From positions 75,652-121,198 of the forward strand of contig DFXE01000007.1 of assembly GCA_002381645.1 (NCBI GenBank): a stretch of DNA of 45,547 nt, written 5' to 3'. A program made the translations under genes and the position numbers. Source of the stretch: Bacteroidales bacterium UBA4116. Its GTDB lineage: Bacteria; Bacteroidota; Bacteroidia; Bacteroidales; Tannerellaceae. Positions 1 through 6,930 of this stretch are shown in pieces. The notes beneath the pieces are model-generated. The model saw only the letters and a list, made by a program, of their open reading frames with translations. It was not told where the DNA came from and ran no database searches. Each line of letters starts with the position of its first letter. Within the stretch, counting starts at the first letter, position 1.

Positions 1-321
1 GGTGCAAACCTAAGCGGTGCAAACCTACGCAATGCAAACCTACGCGGTGCAAACCTAAGCGATGCAGACCTAAGCGGTGCAAACCTACGCGGTGCATACC
101 TACGCGGTGCAAACCTGGATTTTGCCATATTATATTTTGCATGTAAATCTTTAAGGGCTAAGACCTCCGAAAAACAAAGAATTCAACTTTGTTTCCACTG
201 GTTAAGCTGGGTTAAGAACGCTCCTGACTTAACGGAGGAAGAAAAGGGACTGTATAATGCGTGTTTGGAATATGCTAATAGGTTCCACAGGGATGATGTT
301 GGTAGATTAAAGGAATTATAA
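1..321 (+). CDS. Pentapeptide-repeat protein, C-terminal part (5' end outside window)
   Basis: The open frame runs from base 1 to the TAA at 319-321, so the start lies left of the window. The first 38 or so codons are tandem five-residue units of the form G-A-N-L-R/S, the A(D/N)LXX pattern of pentapeptide repeats, which fold as a right-handed beta helix. The DNA repeats almost exactly every 15 bases. After the repeats comes a non-repetitive tail of about 65 residues with an acidic Glu/Asp/Lys section. It lies just upstream of the phage recombination genes and is read in the same direction, so it is probably a phage gene. Some pentapeptide proteins mimic DNA or protect gyrase, but nothing here shows that role. 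Family is clear; function unknown. Confidence 0.8.
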   Translation, partial: GANLSGANLRNANLRGANLSDADLSGANLRGAYLRGANLDFAILYFACKSLRAKTSEKQRIQLCFHWLSWVKNAPDLTEEEKGLYNACLEYANRFHRDDVGRLKEL

Positions 322-332
322 ATAATAAAATC

Positions 333-881
333 ATGGGCAAACTTAGAATTAACTTTAATAAAAATGTGCGCATGGACCTAGCGTGTGCCAAAGACGAACT
401 TCGACCTGCACTTGGATGCATATATTTTAAAGACGGTTATGCATATGCTTCAGATGCCCACATCCTAATTAAAAACGATATTTCTGAAATATCTACTTTA
501 GATCAGGAAGGTATAGAAAAGCTTGATGGCAAACTCCTAAATGCCGACAGCTATAAAAATCTTCTGAAATACGATAAAATATCGATTTCGGATGATGGCA
601 TTGAATGTACAAAAGGTGGGGATAAAGCATTCTTTTATTTTGCCGAAAATTTAGAGTACCCGGATGCCGAGAAATTAATACAAGGTGTCTTATCTGAAAA
701 TATTGTACCCCTGCCACAGATTGGCTTAGACTTAGAACTAACCAATACAATAGGCAAAGCTCTCTTCGAGGCTAAACAGACATTAATGTCGTTTCGCGGA
801 ATAGGAAAAGGGATCACATTTGAGCATAATGGTACGTTTAAAAGTATGGCAATCCAAATGCCGTGCATGATAAATAATTAA
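333..881 (+). CDS. Phage protein, possibly sliding-clamp (DnaN)-like
   Basis: A 182-residue soluble protein starting at ATG 333, 11 bases after the pentapeptide gene. Residues about 15-50 run A-K-D-E-L-R-P-A-L-G then Y-A-Y-A-S-D-A-H, which resembles the 'activity plus T/S-D-G/A-H' signature of beta-clamp domains. No catalytic motif, signal peptide or membrane segment is visible. It leads a tight same-strand run with the recombination genes, consistent with a replication or recombination accessory. The clamp assignment is inference from weak resemblance; the gene being real is well supported by its length, spacing and coding character. Confidence 0.6.
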   Translation: MGKLRINFNKNVRMDLACAKDELRPALGCIYFKDGYAYASDAHILIKNDISEISTLDQEGIEKLDGKLLNADSYKNLLKYDKISISDDGIECTKGGDKAFFYFAENLEYPDAEKLIQGVLSENIVPLPQIGLDLELTNTIGKALFEAKQTLMSFRGIGKGITFEHNGTFKSMAIQMPCMINN

Positions 882-900
882 ACTATTTAAAATTTAAATT

Positions 901-1278
901 ATGAGCACAAATCAAACCACAGAGATGACCATGTTTATTCCGAATACGGAGGCAATAGGACAATTAAAGTCTTTGGATAAGAAATTTTCTTTAAATACTA
1001 AGTATAAATCGGCAGACGATTGGGCTTCTATTAAAGATAAGCCGGTAAGATGTTATTACCTTGGCATTAAAGAAGTACCTAACGAACAAGGCGAAGCAAT
1101 AAATTGCGGAGTTTTTGCTTCCGAAAGCGAAGTGTTCCTTTCAGGACAGAAGGTTTTGGTGGATGCGGTGAAAAACCTTAAAGAGAAAACTCCTTTAGAA
1201 ATTACCTACCGTGGCAAAAAACCCAACAAAAGTACGGATGGCTCCACGATGTTATTCGACGTAGAAATGCTTGGATAA
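901..1278 (+). CDS. Hypothetical phage protein of the recombination module
   Basis: A 125-residue protein with mixed beta-type patterning and no motif that I recognise. Its last base overlaps the first base of the next gene (TAATG junction at 1276-1280), which implies translational coupling to the RecE-like protein. That position, directly before an exonuclease and a NinG-type protein, fits a partner such as a single-strand-binding or annealing protein, but this is context only. The middle (about residues 45-75) contains a Cys-Tyr-Tyr and an Asn-Cys-Gly and could be part of a small barrel. Treat as hypothetical. Confidence 0.7.
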   Translation: MSTNQTTEMTMFIPNTEAIGQLKSLDKKFSLNTKYKSADDWASIKDKPVRCYYLGIKEVPNEQGEAINCGVFASESEVFLSGQKVLVDAVKNLKEKTPLEITYRGKKPNKSTDGSTMLFDVEMLG

Positions 1279-2477
1279 TGGAATTTATAGACTTGGATAA
1301 ATTTAGCGAAGGGTTGGACTTTTCTGTCCTTTCCGGATTGGAAAAAAAAGCGGATGTTTTAAAAAGCATCGACTATTCCCGTCCGCTAAAGGACTACTCC
1401 ACCCCGTGCGATATTGCAAATTACCTTTTAGAAAGGGAAGGTAGCTGCCACGTTTATACGGATTCCCTAAGAAAGAATGGAATAGTTGTAAAAGAAGATA
1501 TGGTTAAATACCTGTCCTCTAAAGAATACGTTAATAGCGGAATGCTTAAAGAGGCCATTAAGTCTCCTTTGCATCTTTTTTACGCGCTTGAAAACGGATG
1601 GAAAGAGCAATTAGAAGCTTACGAGAAAAAAAAGAACTATTTCGTTCTGGGAGAATTTATCCACCAGGCCATATTAGAACCTTCTAAGTTTAACCGGGTA
1701 GTTACAGAGCCGGATTATAAGCTTAATACCACAAATGGTGTAAAGTCGCTTATCTCTTTATGGACAGATAAATGCGAAGAGTCTGAAGTTTTAATAGAGG
1801 ATATAAAAGATTCAGTAGTTAAATCCGGATTTGATTTAGATAAAATACATGGATTAAGGCAACTTTATTCCGCATTAAAGATAGCTTCCGGTTTTTCGTC
1901 TGTCTCCGAAACAGATAAGCTCATAATCGAAATTGTTTACCATAACTATAAAAGATATGGCGATGGATTGTTTTTCGAATTACTAAAACACAGCAAGAGA
2001 GAGGTGTCTATGTATTACGAAGGTTGTTTATCCGGAATAAAACAGAAGATTCGCCCTGATGCTATCCAGTTTAAGGAAAATATAGGCGCAGATACAATAA
2101 TCTCGGTAAAGTCCACGCGAGCGGAAAGTATAGGGCATTTCTCCTATCAAAGCGCAAAGCTTAACTACGAATTATCCGAAGGCATGTATTTAGAAATCGC
2201 CAGTGCCGTAACAGGCAGGGATTTCAGGAGTGTAATTACAATTATGGTACAAACAATTCCCCCATTTGGTGTAGCCGCTTTAGTATGGGATGCAGAAGAT
2301 TTAGAGATCGGTAAATATAAATACCACCAGGCATTACAAACCGTAGCTGAATGCTTCGAATTAAACCGGTATCCGGGGTATGATGCTTATTCTGAAAACG
2401 GAAATAGAGGACTAATATCCTTTAAACAACCTGAGTGGAATGCTAAAGAGTTGCACCCGGTAGATATTAATAATTAA
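1278..2477 (+). CDS. RecE-like PD-(D/E)XK family protein (DUF3799-type)
   Basis: A 399-residue protein that resembles the C-terminal nuclease domain of exonuclease VIII (RecE). Visible landmarks are G-E-F-I-H (residues 125-129), R-P-D-A with Asp261, I-I-S-V-K-S with Lys278, and the downstream Q-S-A-K-L-N-Y helix (291-297). In RecE the residue two before the Lys is Asp; here it is Ser276. Family members resect double-stranded DNA for annealing-type recombination, and the neighbours (a possible annealing partner upstream, NinG downstream) fit. Catalytic competence is uncertain because of the Ser. Start at 1278 is supported by the overlap with the upstream stop. Confidence 0.8.
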   Translation: MEFIDLDKFSEGLDFSVLSGLEKKADVLKSIDYSRPLKDYSTPCDIANYLLEREGSCHVYTDSLRKNGIVVKEDMVKYLSSKEYVNSGMLKEAIKSPLHLFYALENGWKEQLEAYEKKKNYFVLGEFIHQAILEPSKFNRVVTEPDYKLNTTNGVKSLISLWTDKCEESEVLIEDIKDSVVKSGFDLDKIHGLRQLYSALKIASGFSSVSETDKLIIEIVYHNYKRYGDGLFFELLKHSKREVSMYYEGCLSGIKQKIRPDAIQFKENIGADTIISVKSTRAESIGHFSYQSAKLNYELSEGMYLEIASAVTGRDFRSVITIMVQTIPPFGVAALVWDAEDLEIGKYKYHQALQTVAECFELNRYPGYDAYSENGNRGLISFKQPEWNAKELHPVDINN

Positions 2478-2481
2478 AATC

Positions 2482-2913
2482 ATGAAGGTTAATTCAAAAT
2501 CCAAACGCCTGTCTATTCCAAGCTTAAAAAAGAAACTTGATACCATCTTCTCCCGATACATAAGACTCCGGGATTCTGACAGTAACGGCTATTGCAAATG
2601 TATTAGCTGCGGGAAGATTGGATTTTGGAAAGATATGGATTGCGGGCACTTTGTTAATCGCTCACATACGGGAACAAGGTTCGACGAGAAGAATTGTAAT
2701 GCACAGTGCAGGTCTTGCAATCGTTGGGACGAAGGCAACAATATAGGTTATACAAGTGGTATAACCAAAAAATATGGGAGTAAAGTTATTGACGAGCTTT
2801 TAGTAAAGAAACACTCTAAGACTTTTCTTGCTGCTTTCGATTATGGAATATTAATCGAGGATTATAATAAAAAGGTAGAAGAATTAATAAAAGACAAAGA
2901 ATTCAAAAAGTAA
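2482..2913 (+). CDS. NinG/Rap-type recombination endonuclease
   Basis: A 143-residue protein of the lambda NinG (Rap) type. The N-terminus is Lys-rich. Residues 39-79 carry paired cysteines C-K-C-I-S-C and C-R-S-C separated by D-C-G-H-F and F-D-E-K-N-C-N, a zinc-binding HNH-like fold. It is followed by the typical G-S-K-V-I-D-E-L helix. Lambda Rap is a structure-specific nuclease that cuts D-loops and Holliday junctions. It follows the RecE-like gene after 4 bases, consistent with one recombination operon. The family assignment is good; substrate preference is known only from the family. Confidence 0.85.
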   Translation: MKVNSKSKRLSIPSLKKKLDTIFSRYIRLRDSDSNGYCKCISCGKIGFWKDMDCGHFVNRSHTGTRFDEKNCNAQCRSCNRWDEGNNIGYTSGITKKYGSKVIDELLVKKHSKTFLAAFDYGILIEDYNKKVEELIKDKEFKK

Positions 2914-2966
2914 AATATTTGAAGATTTTTAAAGGTCTGGTCGGCCTATATAAAACCCTATATATT

Positions 2967-3158
2967 ATGAGTGATTTTAAAACACGCTTGGTCGATGAAC
3001 AGGCGCAACTTGAAGAAAAGCTGAATAAGCTGGACGATTTTCTCATGTCGGAGAAAGTGAACGGGATAGACGATGCACAGAAAGCTCTTTTGCAAGTTCA
3101 AGCAACAGCAATGAACACGTACAATCAATGCTTAAAAGAAAGGTTAGCGAGATTGTAA
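2967..3158 (+). CDS. Small helical-hairpin phage protein (crAss001_48-like)
   Basis: A 63-residue protein from ATG 2967. A longer frame can be read from TTG 2919, but that start overlaps an 11-bp repeat and adds residues unlike the rest, so 2967 is preferred. The protein is almost all charged helix: D-E-Q-A-Q-L-E-E-K-L, then D-D-A-Q-K-A-L-L-Q-V-Q, ending L-K-E-R-L-A-R-L. This two-helix layout resembles the small crAss001_48-related proteins common in Bacteroidetes phages. Other small phage helical hairpins act as anti-defence nucleotide sponges, but that is analogy only. Confidence 0.7.
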   Translation: MSDFKTRLVDEQAQLEEKLNKLDDFLMSEKVNGIDDAQKALLQVQATAMNTYNQCLKERLARL

Positions 3159-3202
3159 AATTGGCGCGGTTGTAAGACAGTCTTTCTTGGGCATTAAATA
3201 TT

Positions 3203-3233
3203 GAAGAAGGGTAGCTATCGCCGCCCCTTCTTC
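3203..3233 (+). terminator. Hairpin after the recombination operon
   Basis: Perfect 9-bp arms, GAAGAAGGG (3203-3211) and CCCTTCTTC (3225-3233), with a 13-base loop, 45 bases after the small helical protein gene. No U-tract follows (next bases are ATAAAATCG), so it is either a weak terminator or a processing structure. Confidence 0.5.
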
Positions 3234-3304
3234 ATAAAATCGTAAATAAATGAACTCAAAAGGTTACACCAAATTGAGAACAAAAAAATAAAAAATAAAA
3301 CCAA

Positions 3305-3342
3305 ACAACTCATTCATAATTACTTGAATTAAAGTGAGTTGT
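3305..3342. promoter_or_regulatory. Inverted repeat upstream of the modification cassette
   Basis: ACAACTCA (3305-3312) and TGAGTTGT (3335-3342) are perfect 8-bp arms, and inner ATTCA/TGAAT can extend the pairing around a bulge. It is followed by seven A residues and lies 43 bases before ATG 3385. The gap 3159-3384 otherwise holds only A-rich sequence. It could be an operator or part of the leader of the following gene. Confidence 0.4.
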
Positions 3343-3384
3343 AAAAAAATCGTAAAATTAGGAACTTTAAAAATAAATAATTAA

Positions 3385-3696
3385 ATGATATTTAATAAAG
3401 GACTCACAAAAAACATCACCCTCCTACATGGAGACTTGAATAATTGGAAATATGACGAAAACGACAAACAATATCCAACTGTTTACTATCTCGTTTTCAG
3501 GTTCTATGAATATGAGTATGAAGGATATTTCTCTCACAAACGACTACAGGAAGGAGATTCAAGTGCTTTATCCCTCTCTGGTAACAATGAATTGTTCGAT
3601 AGCTTTAATCAGAAGATTGAAGATGGTGACTTCTTAGAAGAAATTCAGAAAGCATGTGCGGAGATATGGGAAGATGAAAAGGATAGTGACGACTAA
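3385..3696 (+). CDS. Hypothetical acidic phage protein
   Basis: A 103-residue protein with a Tyr/Glu-rich centre (F-Y-E-Y-E-Y-E-G-Y) and a very acidic C-terminus (E-D-E-K-D-S-D-D). No signal peptide, membrane segment or known motif. It is the first gene of the plus-strand cassette that continues with the radical SAM protein and two methyltransferases, and an 11-bp repeat copy begins two bases after its stop codon. Acidic, small and near DNA-modification genes, it might be an inhibitor or DNA mimic, but there is no direct evidence. Confidence 0.6.
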   Translation: MIFNKGLTKNITLLHGDLNNWKYDENDKQYPTVYYLVFRFYEYEYEGYFSHKRLQEGDSSALSLSGNNELFDSFNQKIEDGDFLEEIQKACAEIWEDEKDSDD

Positions 3697-3727
3697 TAAT
3701 CTTCAAATATAAAACTATCTGAATATA

Positions 3728-4654
3728 ATGAAAATCGGATTAATCGACGTTGACGGTCATAATTTCCCTAATCATGCACTTATGAAGATCAGTAATTTTC
3801 ATAAGTATCAAGGTGATTCCGTAGAGTGGTATTCCGGGATTGATCATTATGATAAAGTCTACATGAGTAAGGTATTTACTTTTACTCCTGATGATAACCG
3901 GGTTATTTATGCTGATGAAGTTGTGAAAGGAGGAACCGGATACAATCTCAACAATCTACCGATCGGTATAGAGGCACTATTGCCAGACTACTCGATATAC
4001 CCGATGTACAATGAGGCGTACGGTTTTTTAACACGGGGTTGTATTCGTAAATGCCCTTGGTGTATTGTCCCTAAAAAAGAAGGTGGCATAATCCCATACC
4101 GGGACATTGAAGATGTTCTACAAGGGCGAAGAAGCGCAATACTCATGGATAATAATATTCTCGCTTGTGATTATGGTTTAGAACAGATTGAGAAGATTAT
4201 CAAACTGAAATGCAAAGTAGACTTTAATCAAGGTCTTGATGCCCGGTTGGTAACCGACGATGTAGCCCGGATGCTTTCTAAAATAAAATGGATTCGGCAA
4301 ATCAGATTTGCGTGTGATACTTCTTCGGCTGTGGATCCATTTCTAAAAGCACTTGAAAGGTTGAACAAATATGATGTCAAGAATTACAGGATTTTCGTTT
4401 ATCTGCTTGTGCAAGATGTAAACGAAGCCGATCAAAGAGCGGAATTAATGAAAAAACTCGGTGTGGATCCACACGCACAACCATATCGGGATTTCATTAA
4501 TAACGTGGAGCCAACGGAAGAGCAAAAGCGATTTGCTCGGTACGTAAACAAAAAGGAGATATTCAACTCTACGGACTGGAAAGGATACAATAGTTCAAAG
4601 AGGAAAATAAAAAAAGATAAGAGTCAATTAGCATTCAAATTCGGAAATATTTGA
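3728..4654 (+). CDS. Radical SAM protein with B12-binding-like N-terminus
   Basis: A 308-residue protein. Cys105, Cys109 and Cys112 form the C-x3-C-x2-C motif (G-C-I-R-K-C-P-W-C) that holds the 4Fe-4S cluster in radical SAM enzymes. The first 90 residues begin I-G-L-I-D-V-D-G-H-N-F-P-N-H, like the cobalamin-binding-type domain found before many radical SAM domains, although a D-x-H-x-x-G cobalamin motif is not clear. Residues 165-195 (D-F-N-Q-G-L-D-A-R-L) fit the barrel core. The gene stands beside two DNA methyltransferases and ends within an 11-bp repeat copy. A role in modifying DNA bases is a context-based guess; the substrate is unknown. Confidence 0.8.
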   Translation: MKIGLIDVDGHNFPNHALMKISNFHKYQGDSVEWYSGIDHYDKVYMSKVFTFTPDDNRVIYADEVVKGGTGYNLNNLPIGIEALLPDYSIYPMYNEAYGFLTRGCIRKCPWCIVPKKEGGIIPYRDIEDVLQGRRSAILMDNNILACDYGLEQIEKIIKLKCKVDFNQGLDARLVTDDVARMLSKIKWIRQIRFACDTSSAVDPFLKALERLNKYDVKNYRIFVYLLVQDVNEADQRAELMKKLGVDPHAQPYRDFINNVEPTEEQKRFARYVNKKEIFNSTDWKGYNSSKRKIKKDKSQLAFKFGNI

Positions 4655-4661
4655 AGATTTT

Positions 4662-5309
4662 ATGAAAATACTTAATCTATATGCGGGCATAGGTGGTAAC
4701 CGGAAATTGTGGGGAATAGAACATAATATTACAGCAGTTGAATATGACGAACAAATTGCTTCAATTTACGCCGATTTCTTTCCGTCCGACATGGTTATTG
4801 TCAGCGATGCTCATGTTTATTTATTGGAGCATTATAAGGAGTTTGATTTCATTTGGGCTTCCCCTCCATGCCCTACACATAGCAATGCCAGGTTTTGGAG
4901 TTCCAAAGGTGGCATGTATGATGTGGAATACCCGGATATGAAACTATATCAGGAAATAATATTTCTTAATAAGTTCTTTAAGGGGAAATATTGTGTTGAA
5001 AATGTAAAGCCTTATTATGATCCTCTTGTTCCGGCCCAGGAAGTTGGCCGACATCTGTTTTGGGCAAACTTCATAATACCTCGGATAGATACTAAAAGTA
5101 ACTACATCTTCAATGGCGAAGATAAGAAGAGGGTAGAAAAGATGCTTGGTTTTGATTTGAGTAAATACAACATCAGGGACAAAACCAAAATACTAAGAAA
5201 TTGTGTACATCCTGAGATAGGTTTAGCCATAATGGAAAGGGCATTAAATATCTATAAAAGTGAGAATGTTGAACAAAGCGATATGTTCGCCGATCTTCAA
5301 ATACCGTAA
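4662..5309 (+). CDS. Compact DNA cytosine-C5 methyltransferase
   Basis: A 215-residue member of the DNA (cytosine-5) methyltransferase family. Motif I is L-N-L-Y-A-G-I-G-G (4-12) for AdoMet binding, motif IV is S-P-P-C with catalytic Cys70, and motif VI is E-N-V (113-115). The C-terminal R-N-C-V-H-P-E-I-G-L segment resembles motif X. At 215 residues it is far shorter than the usual 330 or more, with little room for a separate target-recognition domain. No restriction enzyme is adjacent, so it is probably an orphan phage enzyme used for protection or regulation. It begins 7 bases after the radical SAM gene. Confidence 0.85.
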   Translation: MKILNLYAGIGGNRKLWGIEHNITAVEYDEQIASIYADFFPSDMVIVSDAHVYLLEHYKEFDFIWASPPCPTHSNARFWSSKGGMYDVEYPDMKLYQEIIFLNKFFKGKYCVENVKPYYDPLVPAQEVGRHLFWANFIIPRIDTKSNYIFNGEDKKRVEKMLGFDLSKYNIRDKTKILRNCVHPEIGLAIMERALNIYKSENVEQSDMFADLQIP

Positions 5310-5312
5310 TAT

Positions 5313-6002
5313 ATGCAGATTAGTGAGGTACATAATTGTGACTGTCTCGAATACATGAGGACTATCCCAGATGGTTTTTTCGATCTGGCTGATGTTGATC
5401 CTCCTTATGGTATTGGTAAGAATTGGACAAAAGACAAACATTCGAAATTTTATACACATAAGTCCAGCTACAATAACGACACAATACCAGGGGAGGAATA
5501 CTTTAAAGAGTTATTCCGCGTGTCGAAAAATCAGATTATATGGGGAGCTAATTATTTTACCGCTTTTCTGCCGGCGCGAAATTCATGGATAGTATGGGAT
5601 AAGAAGAGAGATTATCCAAAGCAGCACATGGCTGAAGGTGAACTGGCATGGACTTCATTCAATATCCCTTTACGAATAGCCGAATTTAGGTGGAATGGCG
5701 CTTGCGTTTGTTCGCCTCGATATGGAAAACATCCTCATGAAAAGCCGGTTCCGCTCTACGCGTGGGTCTATAAGAATTACGCACAACCTGGTTGGAAAAT
5801 CTTTGATTCGCACATGGGAAGTCAAAGCGGCCGCATTGCAGCTTATAAATTAGGATTCGACTACTACGGGTGTGAGATAGATGAACAATGCTATAAGGAT
5901 GGATGTGAAAGGTTTGCATGGGAATGTAAAGGAGAGATTATAGTTCCTTCCGGCAGGATATATACTCAGCAAAATCTATTTACGAAATCTTCAAATAAAT
6001 AA
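5313..6002 (+). CDS. DNA amino-methyltransferase (N6-adenine or N4-cytosine), DPPYG type
   Basis: A 229-residue protein with catalytic motif D-P-P-Y-G (29-33) near the N-terminus and an AdoMet motif F-D-S-H-M-G-S (164-170) near the C-terminus, the order of the beta class. H-P-H-E-K-P-V-P-L (140-148) precedes the AdoMet motif as is usual. DPPYG favours adenine-N6 methylation, but N4-cytosine cannot be excluded. It lies 3 bases after the C5 methyltransferase, and no endonuclease is nearby. The gene's 3' end contains an 11-bp repeat copy. Likely an orphan phage enzyme for anti-restriction. Confidence 0.88.
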   Translation: MQISEVHNCDCLEYMRTIPDGFFDLADVDPPYGIGKNWTKDKHSKFYTHKSSYNNDTIPGEEYFKELFRVSKNQIIWGANYFTAFLPARNSWIVWDKKRDYPKQHMAEGELAWTSFNIPLRIAEFRWNGACVCSPRYGKHPHEKPVPLYAWVYKNYAQPGWKIFDSHMGSQSGRIAAYKLGFDYYGCEIDEQCYKDGCERFAWECKGEIIVPSGRIYTQQNLFTKSSNK

Positions 6003-6006
6003 AAAC

Positions 6007-6234
6007 ATGAATAAGATGAAAACAAGAGAAGAAATAGAAAAATTAAAACAGGATTGGAAGAATGATCCTTGCTGGAATATTGAAGATACAGAAGGTTTTA
6101 AGGATCGCAAAGGTGAGTTAATTGCTTTTCGTGTTGAGCATGAAGAAAAGATAAAAAAGTTTATTGCTGAAAATAATATAAAAGGTCTTATTACTGATAT
6201 GATGACCGAGAGACTATTATTTAAAGGAGATTAA
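6007..6234 (+). CDS. Small hypothetical phage protein
   Basis: A 75-residue, highly charged protein starting 4 bases after the amino-methyltransferase stop. It is Lys/Glu-rich at the N-terminus (M-K-T-R-E-E-I-E-K-L) with W-K-N-D-P-C-W-N at about residues 17-24 and a helical second half. No motif that I recognise. Position links the modification cassette with the replication genes. Confidence 0.55.
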   Translation: MNKMKTREEIEKLKQDWKNDPCWNIEDTEGFKDRKGELIAFRVEHEEKIKKFIAENNIKGLITDMMTERLLFKGD

Positions 6235-6258
6235 GAGAAGAAATAATAAAGTTTTAAA

Positions 6259-6930
6259 ATGGACGGTTATTCATTAACAGAGAAAATGAGAGGTGCAAGA
6301 AGGCGTTTTAGGCTTAGCGCTACCGAACAAGCACTATTCTACGAATTAGTTGCTATTTGCAATAGCGAGGGCTGGCAGGACACTTTCCGTTGCTCTAACA
6401 TGGAGCTCTGTTATGCGCTGGGCGGTATTGATGTAAAAACATTAATAAGGGCAAGGTTGAAACTGATTAATGCTAAGTTGATATATTACAAATCGGCTAA
6501 AAGTAAAAAAGATGTAGGCATGTATTCATTTGACGATAATTTTATCAGTGGAATAATTCCACCCCAAACGCCAGTGAAAACGCCACCCCAAACGCCAGTG
6601 AAAACGCCCAACCTTATTAAAACTAAAATAGAAACTAAAAGTAAAAAAGAAAGAGGGAAAGAAAAATTTCTTCCTCCATCTATCCTGGAAGTAAAAAATT
6701 ATTTCATGGATGAAAAATCTATAACTGCAGAAGAAGCCCAATACAGGGCCTCGCAGTTTTACGATTTCTATGATTCAAAAAATTGGATGGTGGGAAAGAA
6801 TAAGATGTCAAATTGGAAATCCGCAGCAACAAGAAGTCTGGCATGGGAGGATAAAAGAAAGAAAGCTTACACGCATCCGGCGGCAAGTTATAAACCCGAT
6901 TATACCCAAAAAATTGATGAAAGGTTTTAA
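6259..6930 (+). CDS. Phage replication initiator (DnaD/replisome-organiser-like)
   Basis: A 223-residue protein. The N-terminal 85 residues look like a winged-helix DNA-binding domain (R-R-R-F-R-L-S-A-T-E-Q-A-L-F, then C-S-N-M-E-L-C-Y-A-L-G-G). A Pro/Thr/Gln linker at about 100-117 contains a duplicated P-P-Q-T-P-V-K-T unit encoded by a 24-bp tandem repeat. The C-terminal part (V-K-N-Y-F-M-D through W-K-S-A-A-T-R) matches the usual tail of phage replisome organisers. It is followed at once by a DnaC-like loader, so the pair parallels lambda O and P. The linker DNA may contain the phage origin. Confidence 0.8.
   Translation: MDGYSLTEKMRGARRRFRLSATEQALFYELVAICNSEGWQDTFRCSNMELCYALGGIDVKTLIRARLKLINAKLIYYKSAKSKKDVGMYSFDDNFISGIIPPQTPVKTPPQTPVKTPNLIKTKIETKSKKERGKEKFLPPSILEVKNYFMDEKSITAEEAQYRASQFYDFYDSKNWMVGKNKMSNWKSAATRSLAWEDKRKKAYTHPAASYKPDYTQKIDERF
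6559..6608 (+). repeat. Tandem 24-bp repeat (iteron-like) inside the initiator gene
   Basis: The 24-base unit at 6559-6582 repeats perfectly at 6583-6606. Inside it AAACGCC recurs at 6566, 6578, 6590 and 6602, an exact 12-bp period. The DNA just downstream (about 6612-6670) is very A-rich on one strand. Iterons plus an A/T-rich tract inside an initiator gene is the layout of the lambda origin in gene O. Confidence 0.75.

Larger units (their letters stand above)
2916..5997. repeat. Five dispersed copies of an 11-bp repeat at gene boundaries
   Basis: ATCTTCAAATA occurs exactly at 2916-2926 (minus), 3699-3709 (plus), 4648-4658 (minus), 5293-5303 (plus) and 5987-5997 (plus). Each copy lies at the 3' end of a gene or just after it. 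The flanks are A/T-rich and partly shared, for example an A-rich run on the 5' side of copies 1, 2, 3 and 5. I saw no other exact copies in the window. The copies bracket the 103-residue gene region, the radical SAM gene and the two methyltransferase genes. They could be operators, processing sites or recombination boundaries; the sequence does not decide. Confidence 0.8.

Noticed and set aside
1..120. Possible CRISPR-like or satellite repeat
   Set aside because: The 15-base periodicity is in frame and encodes pentapeptide repeats; no spacers.
3203..3233. Confident rho-independent terminator
   Set aside because: The 9-bp hairpin has no T-tract after it, so it is listed only at moderate confidence.
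6770..6916. Extended N-terminus for the DnaC-like loader
   Set aside because: It overlaps the initiator gene in another frame, and the extra residues do not look like the family; ATG 6917 fits.
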